From positions 1-64,000 of the forward strand of contig NZ_PCOQ01000007.1 of assembly GCF_002975275.1 (NCBI RefSeq): DNA of 64,000 bases, written 5' to 3'. The position numbers were made by a program, and so were the translations under genes. The notes under the pieces are model-generated. The model ran no database searches and was not told the origin of the DNA. It saw only the letters and a program-made list of their open reading frames with translations. Positions 51,301 through 59,983 of this stretch are shown here, piece after piece. Position 1 is the stretch's first letter; each line of letters begins with the position of its first letter. Origin of the DNA: Achromobacter sp. MYb9 (GTDB lineage: Bacteria > Pseudomonadota > Gammaproteobacteria > Burkholderiales > Burkholderiaceae_B).

Positions 51301-53666
51301 CCCAGGCTAAACTCGACCAGGCTTGAGGCGCCCAGGCTCAGGTCGCCATTGACGGTGAACACGCCGCCCGGATTACCCGGGGCGAGACGGCCGCCAGCCG
51401 TCACGGTGACGTCACCGTTAACCTGGCCGAAGCCGCCCAGCGTGGCGTGGTTGGCCACGGTGATATTGCCATTGACGCGCGCCGTGGCGTGCGAGGCGTC
51501 CGCACCGATCTGCAGCAAGCCTCCCATTACCTGGGTGTTGCCGGTATAGCTGTTGACGCCGTTGAGCGCCAGCGTGCCGGCCCCGTACTTTTGCAGGCCG
51601 CCGGTGCCCGCGATCTCTCCGGCGTAGGCGCCCGTCTGCAAGGTCAGCGTCGTGGCGCCAAGATCCACTTTTCCACCGGTGCCGTTCAGCGTTTGCAACG
51701 AATGGTCGCTGCCGCCGGACAGGTCCAAGGTGCCGCCGGTGTTGACGGTGATCGTGGAGCTTGCGATGAGGCTGCCCCCCGGCCCCAACGCCAGCGTGCC
51801 GCCGTTGACCGTCAGACCGCCCGCGAACGGGTTCGGTCCCGTCAGCGTCTGGCTTCCGGTGCCTGCCTTGACCAGCGCGCCGGTACCCGAAATGATGCCT
51901 TGGAATGTGCTGCTGGTGTTGCCGTCAAGCGTCAACGTATTGGCACCCAGCAATACGTTGCCCGCGCCCAGCAGCGCTTGCAGGGACTGGTTTCCTGCGG
52001 CGCTCAGATCCAGCGTCGTGCCAGACGACAGGTTGGCCGTCGACGCTGCCAGGCTGCCCCCCGTGCTGATTGCAAGCGTGCCCGCGGTGACGCGGGTTTC
52101 ACCGGTATGGGTATTCGCGCCGGCCAGCATCAGCGTGCCTGTGCCGGATTTGCTTAGCGTTCCGGTGCCGGAAAGTACGCCGGCATAGGTGCCCGTGGTG
52201 TCCTGCGTGAAAGACAACGTGCCACTGTTGGCGATGTTGCCTTGGAGGCTGGCGGTATCACCCTGAAGGGTGGCTCCGGCGTTGACGGTGGTGCCGCCGG
52301 CATACGTGTTGATACCGCGCAGGATAAGCGTGCTGCCGCTTGCGACGGTCAGGCCGCCCATCCCCGACAGGACGCCCGACAAGGTGAAGGGGTGGGTGCC
52401 GGTCGCCAGGAGGCTGTGATTGCCGGCCCCGAGGTTCACGAGCGTGATGGGGTTGGCGACCGTCAAATCGTCGGCGGCGGCAGAGACGCTGCCGCCCCGA
52501 GCGGTGATGGCGCCCGTTCCCAGCACCTCGCCATTTGCCAGCTGCGCCGAACCGCCGTTGAGCTCAATGCCGCCGCCCGTCGTGAGCGGTGCGCCACTCA
52601 GACTCCATGTGCCGCTGTTGATCCGCAAATTCTGGAAGTTGATGTAGGTGTCGCCGGACGCGCTGCCGTTGCCGCTGGTGCCACTGCCCGAATCTGCCGG
52701 CAGCACATTCTGCAGAACCAGCGTGTTGTTGCCGCCTGTCCCGCCATCGATCGTGCCGGGGGGCGCAAAACGCAGGCCCGGCATGCCGGTAACGGTAAGG
52801 TCAGCATTGGCGGAGCCGCCTCCGCGCACGACGAGGGAACCGGTGACAGCGGTAAACGTGTTATCTCGGCCCTGGCCCAGCGATACGCTGCCAACGACGA
52901 ACCCTGAATTGGCAAAGCTGTTTCCCTTGTCGGGATCGGCGGGCGCCTCGAGCGCAACGCGGCCCAGGATCGTGCCCGAATTGACGAATTCGATGTTGCC
53001 GCCGCCAAAGGCCGCCACGACGGGCAGGTCCGCGCTATTGATCTGCACGCTTGAGATCGTGCGGCTGCTTATCATGCCTGCGTTGCTAAGATGGCTCACT
53101 CCGCCGCTGCCGTTCTGAACGGCTATCGCCATGCCATTCAAGTTGGGGAGGGTGGTGTAGCCCCCCGCGGTGCCGGAGATGGTTCCGTTGACCGTGTTGA
53201 CGATGCGGTGGGTGTTGGCGGCGGCATTGCCGACGGTCAGCCCCGCCGAAGGCAAGATGGGGCTGCCGAGCAGATTGGAGTCGATCCTGCCTTCGTTGGT
53301 CAATGCCACGTTGTTGCCCGTCAACGCCATCGCCGCGCTGCCGCTGTTCAGCAAGACCCCCAACGATGCGTCCCGCGCGACGTGCACCGTGAGGTCGTTC
53401 GCGCCGCTGGAGAAGCTGGGCGATGCCGGATCGGCCGCTTCTGTGCAGGTCACGTCCGTGCCCAATTCCGTGCAGGCCGCCTGAACCGCGGCGCTCAGGG
53501 CGGATAGGCCGATCGTTAGGGTCAGCTGTGCCACATAGCGGGGCCGGCGCCCCGTGACGCAGCCTCCCGCCGGCGACGGTCCGCCGCGCGATTGCGATGC
53601 CAGTTCCGACGCGGCTTGCCAGACGCGCAAGCGACGGTTCCATACCAGGCGGTATATGTGGTTCAA
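48330..53666 (-). CDS. Autotransporter with PATR passenger and ESPR signal
   Basis: A 1778-residue type Va autotransporter. It starts at TTG 53666 with an extended signal peptide region NHIYRLVWNRRLRVWQAASE (2-21), then a hydrophobic signal ending VQA (63). GGAG lies 9 nt upstream. The passenger (64 to about 1470) is rich in autotransporter-associated beta-strand repeats such as GTGTLMLAGANTHTGETRV and GAGTLVLTGNNTYLGGTSV. The last about 275 residues are the autotransporter barrel, ending VRYRF. No protease triad or RGD was noticed, so adhesion or biofilm is likelier than proteolysis. It is divergent from a TPR/glycosyltransferase-like gene. Confidence 0.9.
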   Translation of the reverse strand: MNHIYRLVWNRRLRVWQAASELASQSRGGPSPAGGCVTGRRPRYVAQLTLTIGLSALSAAVQAACTELGTDVTCTEAADPASPSFSSGANDLTVHVARDASLGVLLNSGSAAMALTGNNVALTNEGRIDSNLLGSPILPSAGLTVGNAAANTHRIVNTVNGTISGTAGGYTTLPNLNGMAIAVQNGSGGVSHLSNAGMISSRTISSVQINSADLPVVAAFGGGNIEFVNSGTILGRVALEAPADPDKGNSFANSGFVVGSVSLGQGRDNTFTAVTGSLVVRGGGSANADLTVTGMPGLRFAPPGTIDGGTGGNNTLVLQNVLPADSGSGTSGNGSASGDTYINFQNLRINSGTWSLSGAPLTTGGGIELNGGSAQLANGEVLGTGAITARGGSVSAAADDLTVANPITLVNLGAGNHSLLATGTHPFTLSGVLSGMGGLTVASGSTLILRGINTYAGGTTVNAGATLQGDTASLQGNIANSGTLSFTQDTTGTYAGVLSGTGTLSKSGTGTLMLAGANTHTGETRVTAGTLAISTGGSLAASTANLSSGTTLDLSAAGNQSLQALLGAGNVLLGANTLTLDGNTSSTFQGIISGTGALVKAGTGSQTLTGPNPFAGGLTVNGGTLALGPGGSLIASSTITVNTGGTLDLSGGSDHSLQTLNGTGGKVDLGATTLTLQTGAYAGEIAGTGGLQKYGAGTLALNGVNSYTGNTQVMGGLLQIGADASHATARVNGNITVANHATLGGFGQVNGDVTVTAGGRLAPGNPGGVFTVNGDLSLGASSLVEFSLGASGASHSVTVNGDLRLNGSQLTVQDAGGFGIGLYRLFDYTGLLSTSGAGLVGPADLSIQYLAGSINLLNTAGTDLNFWNANGLASPTQMGGGSGVWSATGASWTNAAGAVTGPRQPADAFAIFGGAAGIVTVDATPGTVSAKGIQFASDGYRLNGDALTLGGVSSAAFGEVRVGDGSAAAASWTATIDNVLTGNGINKTGLGTLVLNGANAYTLATRLTLGTLSVSSDSNLGASTAGLDFQGGTLRVTGTGFQSTGRAITLGAAGGGLDIADAGNTFTVAQALAGDGGLAKLGAGTLVLTGNNTYLGGTSVRAGTLQVGDGASSGSITGNADVSAGAALAFQRGDRVVFAGNLSGAGQLRQAGMGTLVLTGQNTHTGVTTIETGTLQVGDGGTTGSIVGDIVNQGSLVFNRLDDFTYAGALSGAGATAKQGAGALLMTGDSSAYTGTTQLTAGTLQVDGQLGGKVQAAAGTTLAGTGTLDSVTIGSGATLSPGNAAQPLGQMRLRGDLAFQPGSTYRVASTASGQNSGVHVAGTATLSGSVVQMAQNGNYAPSTTYAILTAENGVLGRFDAVSSNLAFLTPTLSYDSHRVDLTVSLKQVPDDGGTRPIQFADAATTGNQRAVAGGLQSLPTNSALYQHVLNLPDGAPPAAYNALSGESHASAISALQGLTSTFSQAPITRLRANLNAGWMPGAPTAQLGLGDAAALPQAAAQPLWTQVSGNWTTLGGDGNTARTTLSDAGITIGGDHAVGAGWRLGGALGYNDGRSRTTDRASRTEADSYSIAVYGGKAFDAGAGKINVSLGAAYTWSDLDTQRNTAAAGLDQTLKASYSASTSQFFTELGYAAAVNDHLTLEPFAAANYSDMRTRGFSESGGDAALRGQSSRNDVTTTTLGLHALTRFDSAGARGYARGTLGWRHAFGDVNPASALSFVQGGDSFTVTGAPVARDAAAVELAVGIEVSKRTTVGVAYGGQFGDGNRQNTGTLDVRYRF

Positions 53667-53874
53667 AGCAGGGTGCTCCGGTGGGCGTGAATTCGGGTCA
53701 ATAAATAATCGATCTTCGCGGAAGGTAATCGGCCGAAAAAAGGCCAAATTCCGGCTTTTGAAAAGACATATCCCCGGCGACGAAGGCTGCCTGGCCATTG
53801 CGTGGAGTCTTTGGCGGCATGAGGGATAATGCCTGCTCGTTGACCGCCGCCTCCCCGTCGTGGATCTTGATCGC

Positions 53875-55659
53875 ATGGGCAAGAACAACCCGCCAGCCGT
53901 CCCAACGCTGACCATCTCAACCGCGTTAAGCCAGGCGTGCGCGCATTGGGACGCAGGCCAGGCGGCACATGCCGAACAACTTTGCCTGCGGGTGCTGGAC
54001 GTGGCGCCGGATCATCCCGGCGCGCGTCAGTTGCTGGGTGTGATGGCGCACGCCTATGGGCAGTTGGACGTGGGTATCGAGCACATGCGGGCCGCCTGCC
54101 GCTCACCGCTTGCGCCGAGCGTCTGTCATAGCAATCTGGCCGAGATGTGTCGCCAGAAGGGGCTGCTGGACGAAGCAGAAACCGCGGCGCGGCGCGCGGT
54201 GGCGCTGGAGCCTCAGTCGGTCGAGGGCTGGAACAATCTGGGCATCATCTTGCAGGAATCCGGGCAACTGCCCGCCAGCCTTGAATGCCTGCAACGCGTC
54301 GCCGCGCTATTGCCCGACAGTCCCGAGGTTCACAACAATCTGGGCAATACGTGCAAGCGCCTGGGCGATAACGCGCAGGCGCTTGCACATTACGGCCGCG
54401 CGCTGGCATTGAATCCCGACTACGCGCGAGCGCTCTGCAACCAGTCGGTGGCCCTGAGCGACGACGGTCGCCATGACGAGGCCCTGGCGGCCATCCGCCG
54501 CGCCATCGACATCGACCCGCTGATACCGCAGGGCCCTCAGATCCTGGCGCGCATCGAGCTTGCTTGCGACGCGATGAAGGCCGAAGGCGTACCGGCAGAT
54601 CCGGAGGCCGTCGCGCATTGGCGGAAAGCCGTTCAGGCCCTGCGTTCGCAGGGCAGGGTGGACGAGGCGCGGTCGATGCTGGAACGCATCGTGCGCGCCG
54701 TGCCGGGCGATGCCGGCGCGCGGTTCAATTTGGCCGAGGTGTTGCTGTTGCAAGGCGACTTCGAAGCGGGTTGGCGCGAGTACCGCTTCCGCTACCGGAT
54801 GGCGCATACCGCGATGCGCGAACGGCATATGCAAAAGCCGCGATGGGCGGGGCAGCCCATCGAAGGCCAGACGCTGCTGATTCACGACGAACAGGGCTAC
54901 GGCGACACGTTCCAGTTTTTGCAGTTGCTGGCATGGGCGCGTGAACGCAGCGGTGCGCGCGTGGTCCTGGAAGTCAATCCGAATATCCATGCGTTGGCCG
55001 AACGCGGAGAGGGGGCCGACAAGGTGATTCGTGCCGGCACGATACCGCCCGCTTTCGATTTCCATTGTGAATTGATGAGTTTGCCGCTTGCGCTGGGTTT
55101 GCGCGTGACCGACCTGCCGGTCCGCACCGCCTATCTGCGCGCGGACCCGGAGCGGGTCGAACAGTGGCGCAAACGCCTGGCGACGTTGCCGCGTCCATGG
55201 GTCGGGCTGGCATGGGCGGGGCGGCCAAGCCATCCGAACGATGCGCAACGATCGCTGGCGCTGGCCGACCTGGCGCCGCTGGCGCAAGACGGCGTGACCT
55301 TCATCGCGCTGCAAAAGGGCAATGCGGCGGCTCAGGCCGCCATGCCGCCCCAGGGCATGGCGATGGTGTCGCTTTGCGATGACATCCGCGATTTCGACGA
55401 CACCGCCGCCATCCTCACATTGCTGGACGTGCTGGTGTCCGTGGACTCATCGCCCGCGCATCTTGCGGGCGCGCTGGGCTGTCCGGTCTGGGTCATGTTG
55501 CCGTTTGAACCCGACTGGCGCTGGCTTCGCGACCGTGCGGACTCCCCGTGGTATCCGTCCATGCGGCTGTTCCGCCAACCCGCCCCGCAAGCGTGGGCCC
55601 CGGTGCTGGCGGAAGTAGCGGACGCGCTCTGCATGCTGAAAAGCGCTTGCCGTCTTTAA
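53875..55659 (+). CDS. TPR protein with GT9/heptosyltransferase-like C-terminal domain
   Basis: A 594-residue cytoplasmic protein. The front (about 10-280) is TPR repeats (for example VEGWNNLGIILQESGQLPASLECLQRV, VHNNLGNTCKRLGDNAQALAHYGRALALNPDYARAL). The back (about 330-590) is like a GT-B glycosyltransferase of the ADP-heptose family: DEQGYGDTFQFLQLL, PWVGLAWAGRPSHPNDAQRS and VSVDSSPAHLAGALGCPVWVMLP. The start may be ATG 53875 or GTG 53860. It is divergent from the autotransporter, so it may glycosylate it, which is inference. Confidence 0.8.
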   Translation: MGKNNPPAVPTLTISTALSQACAHWDAGQAAHAEQLCLRVLDVAPDHPGARQLLGVMAHAYGQLDVGIEHMRAACRSPLAPSVCHSNLAEMCRQKGLLDEAETAARRAVALEPQSVEGWNNLGIILQESGQLPASLECLQRVAALLPDSPEVHNNLGNTCKRLGDNAQALAHYGRALALNPDYARALCNQSVALSDDGRHDEALAAIRRAIDIDPLIPQGPQILARIELACDAMKAEGVPADPEAVAHWRKAVQALRSQGRVDEARSMLERIVRAVPGDAGARFNLAEVLLLQGDFEAGWREYRFRYRMAHTAMRERHMQKPRWAGQPIEGQTLLIHDEQGYGDTFQFLQLLAWARERSGARVVLEVNPNIHALAERGEGADKVIRAGTIPPAFDFHCELMSLPLALGLRVTDLPVRTAYLRADPERVEQWRKRLATLPRPWVGLAWAGRPSHPNDAQRSLALADLAPLAQDGVTFIALQKGNAAAQAAMPPQGMAMVSLCDDIRDFDDTAAILTLLDVLVSVDSSPAHLAGALGCPVWVMLPFEPDWRWLRDRADSPWYPSMRLFRQPAPQAWAPVLAEVADALCMLKSACRL

Positions 55660-55762
55660 CCGGCAAGGCAATCAGGTAGGCCACCCGGCCCCCCAGTGCC
55701 CAATAGATATGCCACAGCGACAGCACGATGAACACGGCACAGGTCAAGGCGGCAATGATGGC
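55660..55762 (-). pseudogene. Truncated DUF3995 membrane protein remnant
   Basis: The minus-strand frame reads IIAALTCAVFIVLSLWHIYW then ALGGRVAYLIALPVKDGKR, matching the N-terminal helix and the HxYWALGG-type motif of DUF3995 proteins. A stop lies just upstream and no ATG is left, and downstream the frame runs into the TPR gene's 3' end. The remaining three or so helices of the family are missing. It looks like a gene cut by rearrangement next to the TPR gene. Confidence 0.5.
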
Positions 55763-55840
55763 TTACATGATGATTCCGGAAAGTTGGCACCGGCGTGATT
55801 GTGCCCCGGATTTACGCAGTAGGGGCGCGGCTTGCGGTGG

Positions 55841-56185
55841 TCAGCCCTTCCGTTTGCGGGTCTTGCTCTCCAGGTAGTGTTCGCCCCAGGACTTCATCGC
55901 TTCCAGTGTCGGAGCCAGCGTGGTGCCCAGCGTCGTCAGCGTGTATTCCACCCGTGGAGGCACTTCGGCAAAGACTTCACGGCTGACAATGCCGCTGGCC
56001 TCAAGTTCGCGCAGCTGCAACGTCAACGAGCGCTGCGTGACGCTGCCGATCAGCTTTTTCAGTTCGCCGAAACGCTTGGTTCCGCCAAGCAGGTAGTGAA
56101 TGATCAACGGCTTCCATTTGCCGCCCGCGATGTGTACGGTGATTTCCACCGCGCATCGGTATTGATCGAGCTTTCCAGCCGCCAT
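55841..56185 (-). CDS. HxlR family transcriptional regulator
   Basis: A 114-residue winged-helix regulator: CAVEITVHIAGGKWKPLIIHYLLGGTKRFGELKKLIGSVTQRSLTLQLRELEASGIVSREVF-type core. The start is ATG 56185, since GGAGG sits 7 nt before it; a TTG ten codons upstream lacks support. HxlR proteins often sense reactive electrophiles or quinones, and the divergent neighbour is a quinone-reductase-like gene, so it is the likely target. Confidence 0.88.
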   Translation of the reverse strand: MAAGKLDQYRCAVEITVHIAGGKWKPLIIHYLLGGTKRFGELKKLIGSVTQRSLTLQLRELEASGIVSREVFAEVPPRVEYTLTTLGTTLAPTLEAMKSWGEHYLESKTRKRKG

Positions 56186-56326
56186 GACGCTGCCTCCGTT
56201 CGGATTGAGGCTCAATAGTATAGTTTTTATCCTTAGGTATAAAGAGTGTGCCTACTTGTAAAAAAGACACTGGATTTTGATAATGCCGTCTTACGGAAGC
56301 TTGCCTTCCATGTCGGAGAAAAATCC

Positions 56327-57310
56327 ATGAAAGCCGCTTTTTACGAACGCCAGGGCCCCGCGCATGAGGTGCTTTGCGTCGCTGAAGTTCCCGATCCCCA
56401 ACCCGGTCCCGGGGAAGTCCGGGTGCGGGTGCACGCGTCGGGGCTGAACCCGACGGACCTCAAGGCCCGCACGGGGTTCTCTGCCGCGATGCCGTTCCCG
56501 CGAGTCATCCCGCACCAGGACGGCGCGGGCGTCATCGATGCGGTGGGCGATTCGAAAGAGGCGGGTCGGGTGGGCCAGCGGGTATGGATCTATGAGGCGC
56601 AGTACGGCAGGCCGACGGGAACCGCGGCTGACTATGTCGTGGTGCCGTCGACGCAAGCCGTGCCACTGCCTGACAACGTGTCCTTCGAGGTCGGGGCATC
56701 ACTCGGCATCCCGGCCTTGACGGCCCATCGCTGTCTCTTCGCCGATGGCGACATCCGGGGCAGGAATGTACTGGTGCAGGGTGGAGCGGGCGTGGTCGGT
56801 ACCGCCGCCATCCTCTTGGCAAAGTGGGCGGGCGCGTGGGTGGCGGCCACCGTCATGAATGAAGAGCAGGCCGCCGTCGCGCGCGCGGCGGGCGCGGATC
56901 TGGTGCTGGACCGTTTGAATGACGACGTTGCCGCCGCCGTCAACGCACGCACGGGAAACACGGGCGTGGACCGCATCGTCGACGTTAACGTGAAGGCGAA
57001 CCTGGATATCGACATTGCATGCCTGGCGCCAGGGGGTGTCATCAGTTCCTACGCGATGACGCATGCCGCCGATGCGCTCACGGTGCCGCTGTTAAGCGCG
57101 ATGGTGCATGGATGCGTGTTGCGCTTCGTGTTTATCTATTCGGTGCCCGTGGCGGCGAAAATCGAGGCGATCCGGGACATCAATGCCTGCCTGGCCAGTG
57201 GCAACTATGCCCCCCATATCGGGATGAGGGTGCCGCTGGAGAAGATCGCCGATGCGCACGTCGCGCTTGAGTCGGCATCCGTCGTGGGCAAGGTACTCGT
57301 CGTGTTGTGA
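56327..57310 (+). CDS. NADPH:quinone reductase-like zinc-type dehydrogenase (MDR)
   Basis: A 327-residue medium-chain reductase. It shows the GroES-like front (VRVHASGLNPTDLKARTG, HQDGAGVIDAVG) and the Rossmann motif VLVQGGAGVVGTAAILLAKWAGAWV. Structural zinc Cys residues are absent, as in quinone reductases. The start follows CGGAGAAAAATCC. It is divergent from an HxlR regulator, with an AT-rich promoter (56210-56245) between. Confidence 0.88.
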   Translation: MKAAFYERQGPAHEVLCVAEVPDPQPGPGEVRVRVHASGLNPTDLKARTGFSAAMPFPRVIPHQDGAGVIDAVGDSKEAGRVGQRVWIYEAQYGRPTGTAADYVVVPSTQAVPLPDNVSFEVGASLGIPALTAHRCLFADGDIRGRNVLVQGGAGVVGTAAILLAKWAGAWVAATVMNEEQAAVARAAGADLVLDRLNDDVAAAVNARTGNTGVDRIVDVNVKANLDIDIACLAPGGVISSYAMTHAADALTVPLLSAMVHGCVLRFVFIYSVPVAAKIEAIRDINACLASGNYAPHIGMRVPLEKIADAHVALESASVVGKVLVVL

Positions 57311-57424
57311 GTTGCTGCCTTGCAGCATGGTCTTTGGTCAAAATGCGCCCAAAAAGGGGGGCTATTGGACCGCTCGTCATCGCTAATTCTGATCGTAGAA
57401 TCTGGCTGATGATCAGGGAGGATC

Positions 57425-58990
57425 ATGACAACAGGACATCTCTCAAGCCGGTTCGGGGCGCTTTTGATTCTTGTGCCGACCTTGGCGCTTGCGACGTTTT
57501 TTGGAGCTATCGCTTATTCGCTCAAGGCTTCACTCCTGGACGACGCCATTGATCACCATAATGTTCATCTGCTCCAGCGTTCGCTTGCCATCGCGAACGA
57601 GCAGGCCGCCATCATCGACGAGCTGAGCGCCCCAGCCGTGGCATGCTCGGCCGAGGACCTGGCTCTGATGAGAGAGAAAGTCTTTCAGTCGAAGTACGTG
57701 GGGGATATTGCACGGATTTCGGATGGGGCAATACAGTGTTCGGCGGTGTGGGGAGAATGGGGCGAGCCCTATGTCTTGCCTGCCGAGCGAACGCCGATGC
57801 ACCAGGACATCTTCGTATGGAGGAAACTCGCGAACCCGGTCCATCCGGCGCTCATCGCGGACGTTGCCGCAAACGACCGCGTGGCGGTTTTTAATGGCCC
57901 CAACGCGTTCGTTGATGTAGAAGACCACACCGGCCATTTGTGGGGACGCACGTACTCAAGGGATGGCAGCGTGATCCAGGAGTTCGGTGCTTCCCCGTCT
58001 CCCGAGGCCGACACAAGCATTTTCGGGAAAATCACCAGCGCGTTCCTGATTGTCCGAAGCGGATCGACGTGTTTGTCGCCCGGCCAGCCTGATATCTGCG
58101 TGGCCTCCACAGCGCTGGTGGACGCGCGCGTCATGGTCCTGGCTATCGGGCTGGTGGGCGGGCTGGTCGGTGTCGCGTGTGGCGTGGCGCTGTTCCTGTC
58201 GTGGCGAGGCGCAAACGGCCTACGGGTAAGTCTTGCCAAAGCGATACGCCGAGAAAAAATACAGGTTCGCTATCAGCCGCTTTGCGCGCTCGAGACCGGC
58301 GAAATGGTCGGCGCCGAAGCGCTGGCCCGTTGGACGCACGACGAGGTCGGTCCTATTCCTCCGGACACCTTCATCCCTTGGGTCGAATCGATGGGGCTTC
58401 GGCGAGCTTTCACCCAATACATCATTCGGAACGCGATTGACGGGGTAAAGGATCGGCTGACCGGCGCAAGACCGTTCTATCTTAGCGTCAACGTCTTTCC
58501 GGCCGACCTGGAAGATGAATCGTTCCTTGATTTTCTCGTTGCTTGCGTCAAAGAACGAGGCGTCGCGCCTAAACGGATCGTGGTCGAAGTCACGGAGTCG
58601 GCAAAGTTCTCGTCCGCGTCCCCGGCAGAGCTGATCAGCCGCTTTCGCGTGGCAGGTTTCAATGTCTTTTTGGATGACTTCGGCGTGGGCTATTCCAACT
58701 TGGGCAATGTCCTGCAATGGGACGTCAGCGGAATCAAGCTGGACCGGATTTTTATCCAGTCAATCGGAGATGCACCGAACACCAACCCGGTGCTGGACCA
58801 AGTGATCGAAATGGCAAAACAGCTTAACGTCGAACTGGTCGTGGAGGGCTTGGAAACGCGACGGCAGGTCGACTACATCCGGGAACGGGCGCCGCATGCC
58901 ATCGGCCAGGGGTGGTTTTTTGGGCGTCCCGCCTCTGCCGACGAGTTGGGCAAAGTGGCTCACGCCAGGCGGAACGGCTTGCTCTCTTGA
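57425..58990 (+). CDS. CSS-motif EAL-domain cyclic-di-GMP phosphodiesterase
   Basis: A 521-residue membrane protein. Helix 1 (about 12-32) and helix 2 (about 236-260) flank a periplasmic CSS-motif sensor with redox-type Cys pairs (VACSAEDLAL near 74, IQCSAVWGEWG near 104, plus TCLSPGQPDICVAS). The cytoplasmic EAL domain is complete: EALARW, SVNVFP, EVTES, LDDFGVGYSN, GIKLDRIF, VEGLETR, GQGWFFGRP. Known CSS-EAL proteins respond to periplasmic thiol redox state. The start has GAGGAT upstream. Confidence 0.9.
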   Translation: MTTGHLSSRFGALLILVPTLALATFFGAIAYSLKASLLDDAIDHHNVHLLQRSLAIANEQAAIIDELSAPAVACSAEDLALMREKVFQSKYVGDIARISDGAIQCSAVWGEWGEPYVLPAERTPMHQDIFVWRKLANPVHPALIADVAANDRVAVFNGPNAFVDVEDHTGHLWGRTYSRDGSVIQEFGASPSPEADTSIFGKITSAFLIVRSGSTCLSPGQPDICVASTALVDARVMVLAIGLVGGLVGVACGVALFLSWRGANGLRVSLAKAIRREKIQVRYQPLCALETGEMVGAEALARWTHDEVGPIPPDTFIPWVESMGLRRAFTQYIIRNAIDGVKDRLTGARPFYLSVNVFPADLEDESFLDFLVACVKERGVAPKRIVVEVTESAKFSSASPAELISRFRVAGFNVFLDDFGVGYSNLGNVLQWDVSGIKLDRIFIQSIGDAPNTNPVLDQVIEMAKQLNVELVVEGLETRRQVDYIRERAPHAIGQGWFFGRPASADELGKVAHARRNGLLS

Positions 58991-59148
58991 TGCTGGGTGG
59001 AACAGGAAGCCGTCGCAGGGCCTGGCGCCGCCGTTGTGAGACCGCTTTCGGCTGTGGATTCAGACGGTCAGTGCAACACTGCGTCCAGCGCTTCAGCCGG
59101 GATGGCAGAAGTAAACGACCATATTGGTAGCAATACTAAAGTGCCTGT

Positions 59149-59188
59149 GCGCCGTGCGAGACGGCGCTCTGTCCCGACCTGGGGACAG
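59149..59188. repeat. Tandem pair of hairpins between the EAL gene and msrA
   Basis: Two 7-bp stems stand 1 nt apart: gcgccgt/acggcgc (59149-59167, loop gcgag) and ctgtccc/gggacag (59169-59188, loop gacctg). They lie between the convergent EAL and msrA genes. They might act as a terminator zone, but T-runs are missing. Confidence 0.35.
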
Positions 59189-59262
59189 GATCGTAGCGCT
59201 GTAAGGGCCCGGCGCGTCAACGCTGATAGGCCTCGACGCCCGAGCGACTTTATTTCCTGTCT

Positions 59263-59952
59263 TCAGTTCACCAGTACCGGCTTCTCGCGATATCGGTCGG
59301 GGAAGGTCTTCGCCAGGTTCTCCACCTTGGGGATGTCGTTCACCATGATGTACATGCTGTACGGGTGGCGCACCAGATAGTCCTGGTGATAGCCCTCGGC
59401 CGGATAGAAGGCCTGCAACGGTTCGACCGTGGTGGCTAGCGTCTTGGGGTAGACGCCTGTCTGGTTCAGCTGCGCGATGTAGGCTTCGGCGACCTTGCGC
59501 TGGCTGTCGTCGGACGGGAAAACGGTCGAGCGGTACTGCGTGCCGCTATCCGGACCCTGGCGGTTCAGTTGCGTCGGATCATGCGCTACCGAGAAGTAGA
59601 TTTGCAGCAGTTGGCCGTAGCTGATTTGCTTGGGGTCGTAGGTGATTTCCACGGCCTCGGCGTGGCCGGTTCGTCCGCTGCTTACGGCGTCGTAGTTGGC
59701 CATGCCGGCTTTGCCGCCGGCATAACCCGATACGGCGTTGGTCACGCCCTTCACGTGCTGGAACACGGCTTGCACGCCCCAGAAGCAGCCGCCGGCAATG
59801 ACGGCCTTTTCCTGCAAGGCCGGGTCCTTTGACGGGTCGACGGCGGGGGGCGGAATGATGAAGGCGGATTCGCGGGCTTGAGCGGCGCCCGCGGCCAACA
59901 GGCCGATGGCGGCGGCCAGGGCGGCGCAGTGTTTGCGGAACGGGATGTTCAT
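59263..59952 (-). CDS. msrA: Exported peptide-methionine (S)-S-oxide reductase
   Basis: A 229-residue MsrA with a signal peptide (LAAAIGLLAAGAAQAR), so it acts in the periplasm. The catalytic Cys56 lies in AVIAGGCFWGVQAVFQ; SGYAGGKAGMANYDAVSSGRTGHAEAVEI and AEGYHQDYL are family motifs. It reduces the S-diastereomer of methionine sulfoxide. It lies 31 bp after the exported MsrB gene and closes the methionine-repair locus. The start is ATG 59952; an ATG/TTG eight codons upstream is possible. Confidence 0.92.
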   Translation of the reverse strand: MNIPFRKHCAALAAAIGLLAAGAAQARESAFIIPPPAVDPSKDPALQEKAVIAGGCFWGVQAVFQHVKGVTNAVSGYAGGKAGMANYDAVSSGRTGHAEAVEITYDPKQISYGQLLQIYFSVAHDPTQLNRQGPDSGTQYRSTVFPSDDSQRKVAEAYIAQLNQTGVYPKTLATTVEPLQAFYPAEGYHQDYLVRHPYSMYIMVNDIPKVENLAKTFPDRYREKPVLVN

Positions 59953-59983
59953 GGTGTGGCGTCCTGATAGGGGCAATCTGGGG

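Noticed and set aside
49800-52600. Repeated short segments that might be taken for a CRISPR or satellite array
   Set aside because: They code for PATR repeats of the autotransporter, are degenerate and have no uniform repeat-spacer pattern.
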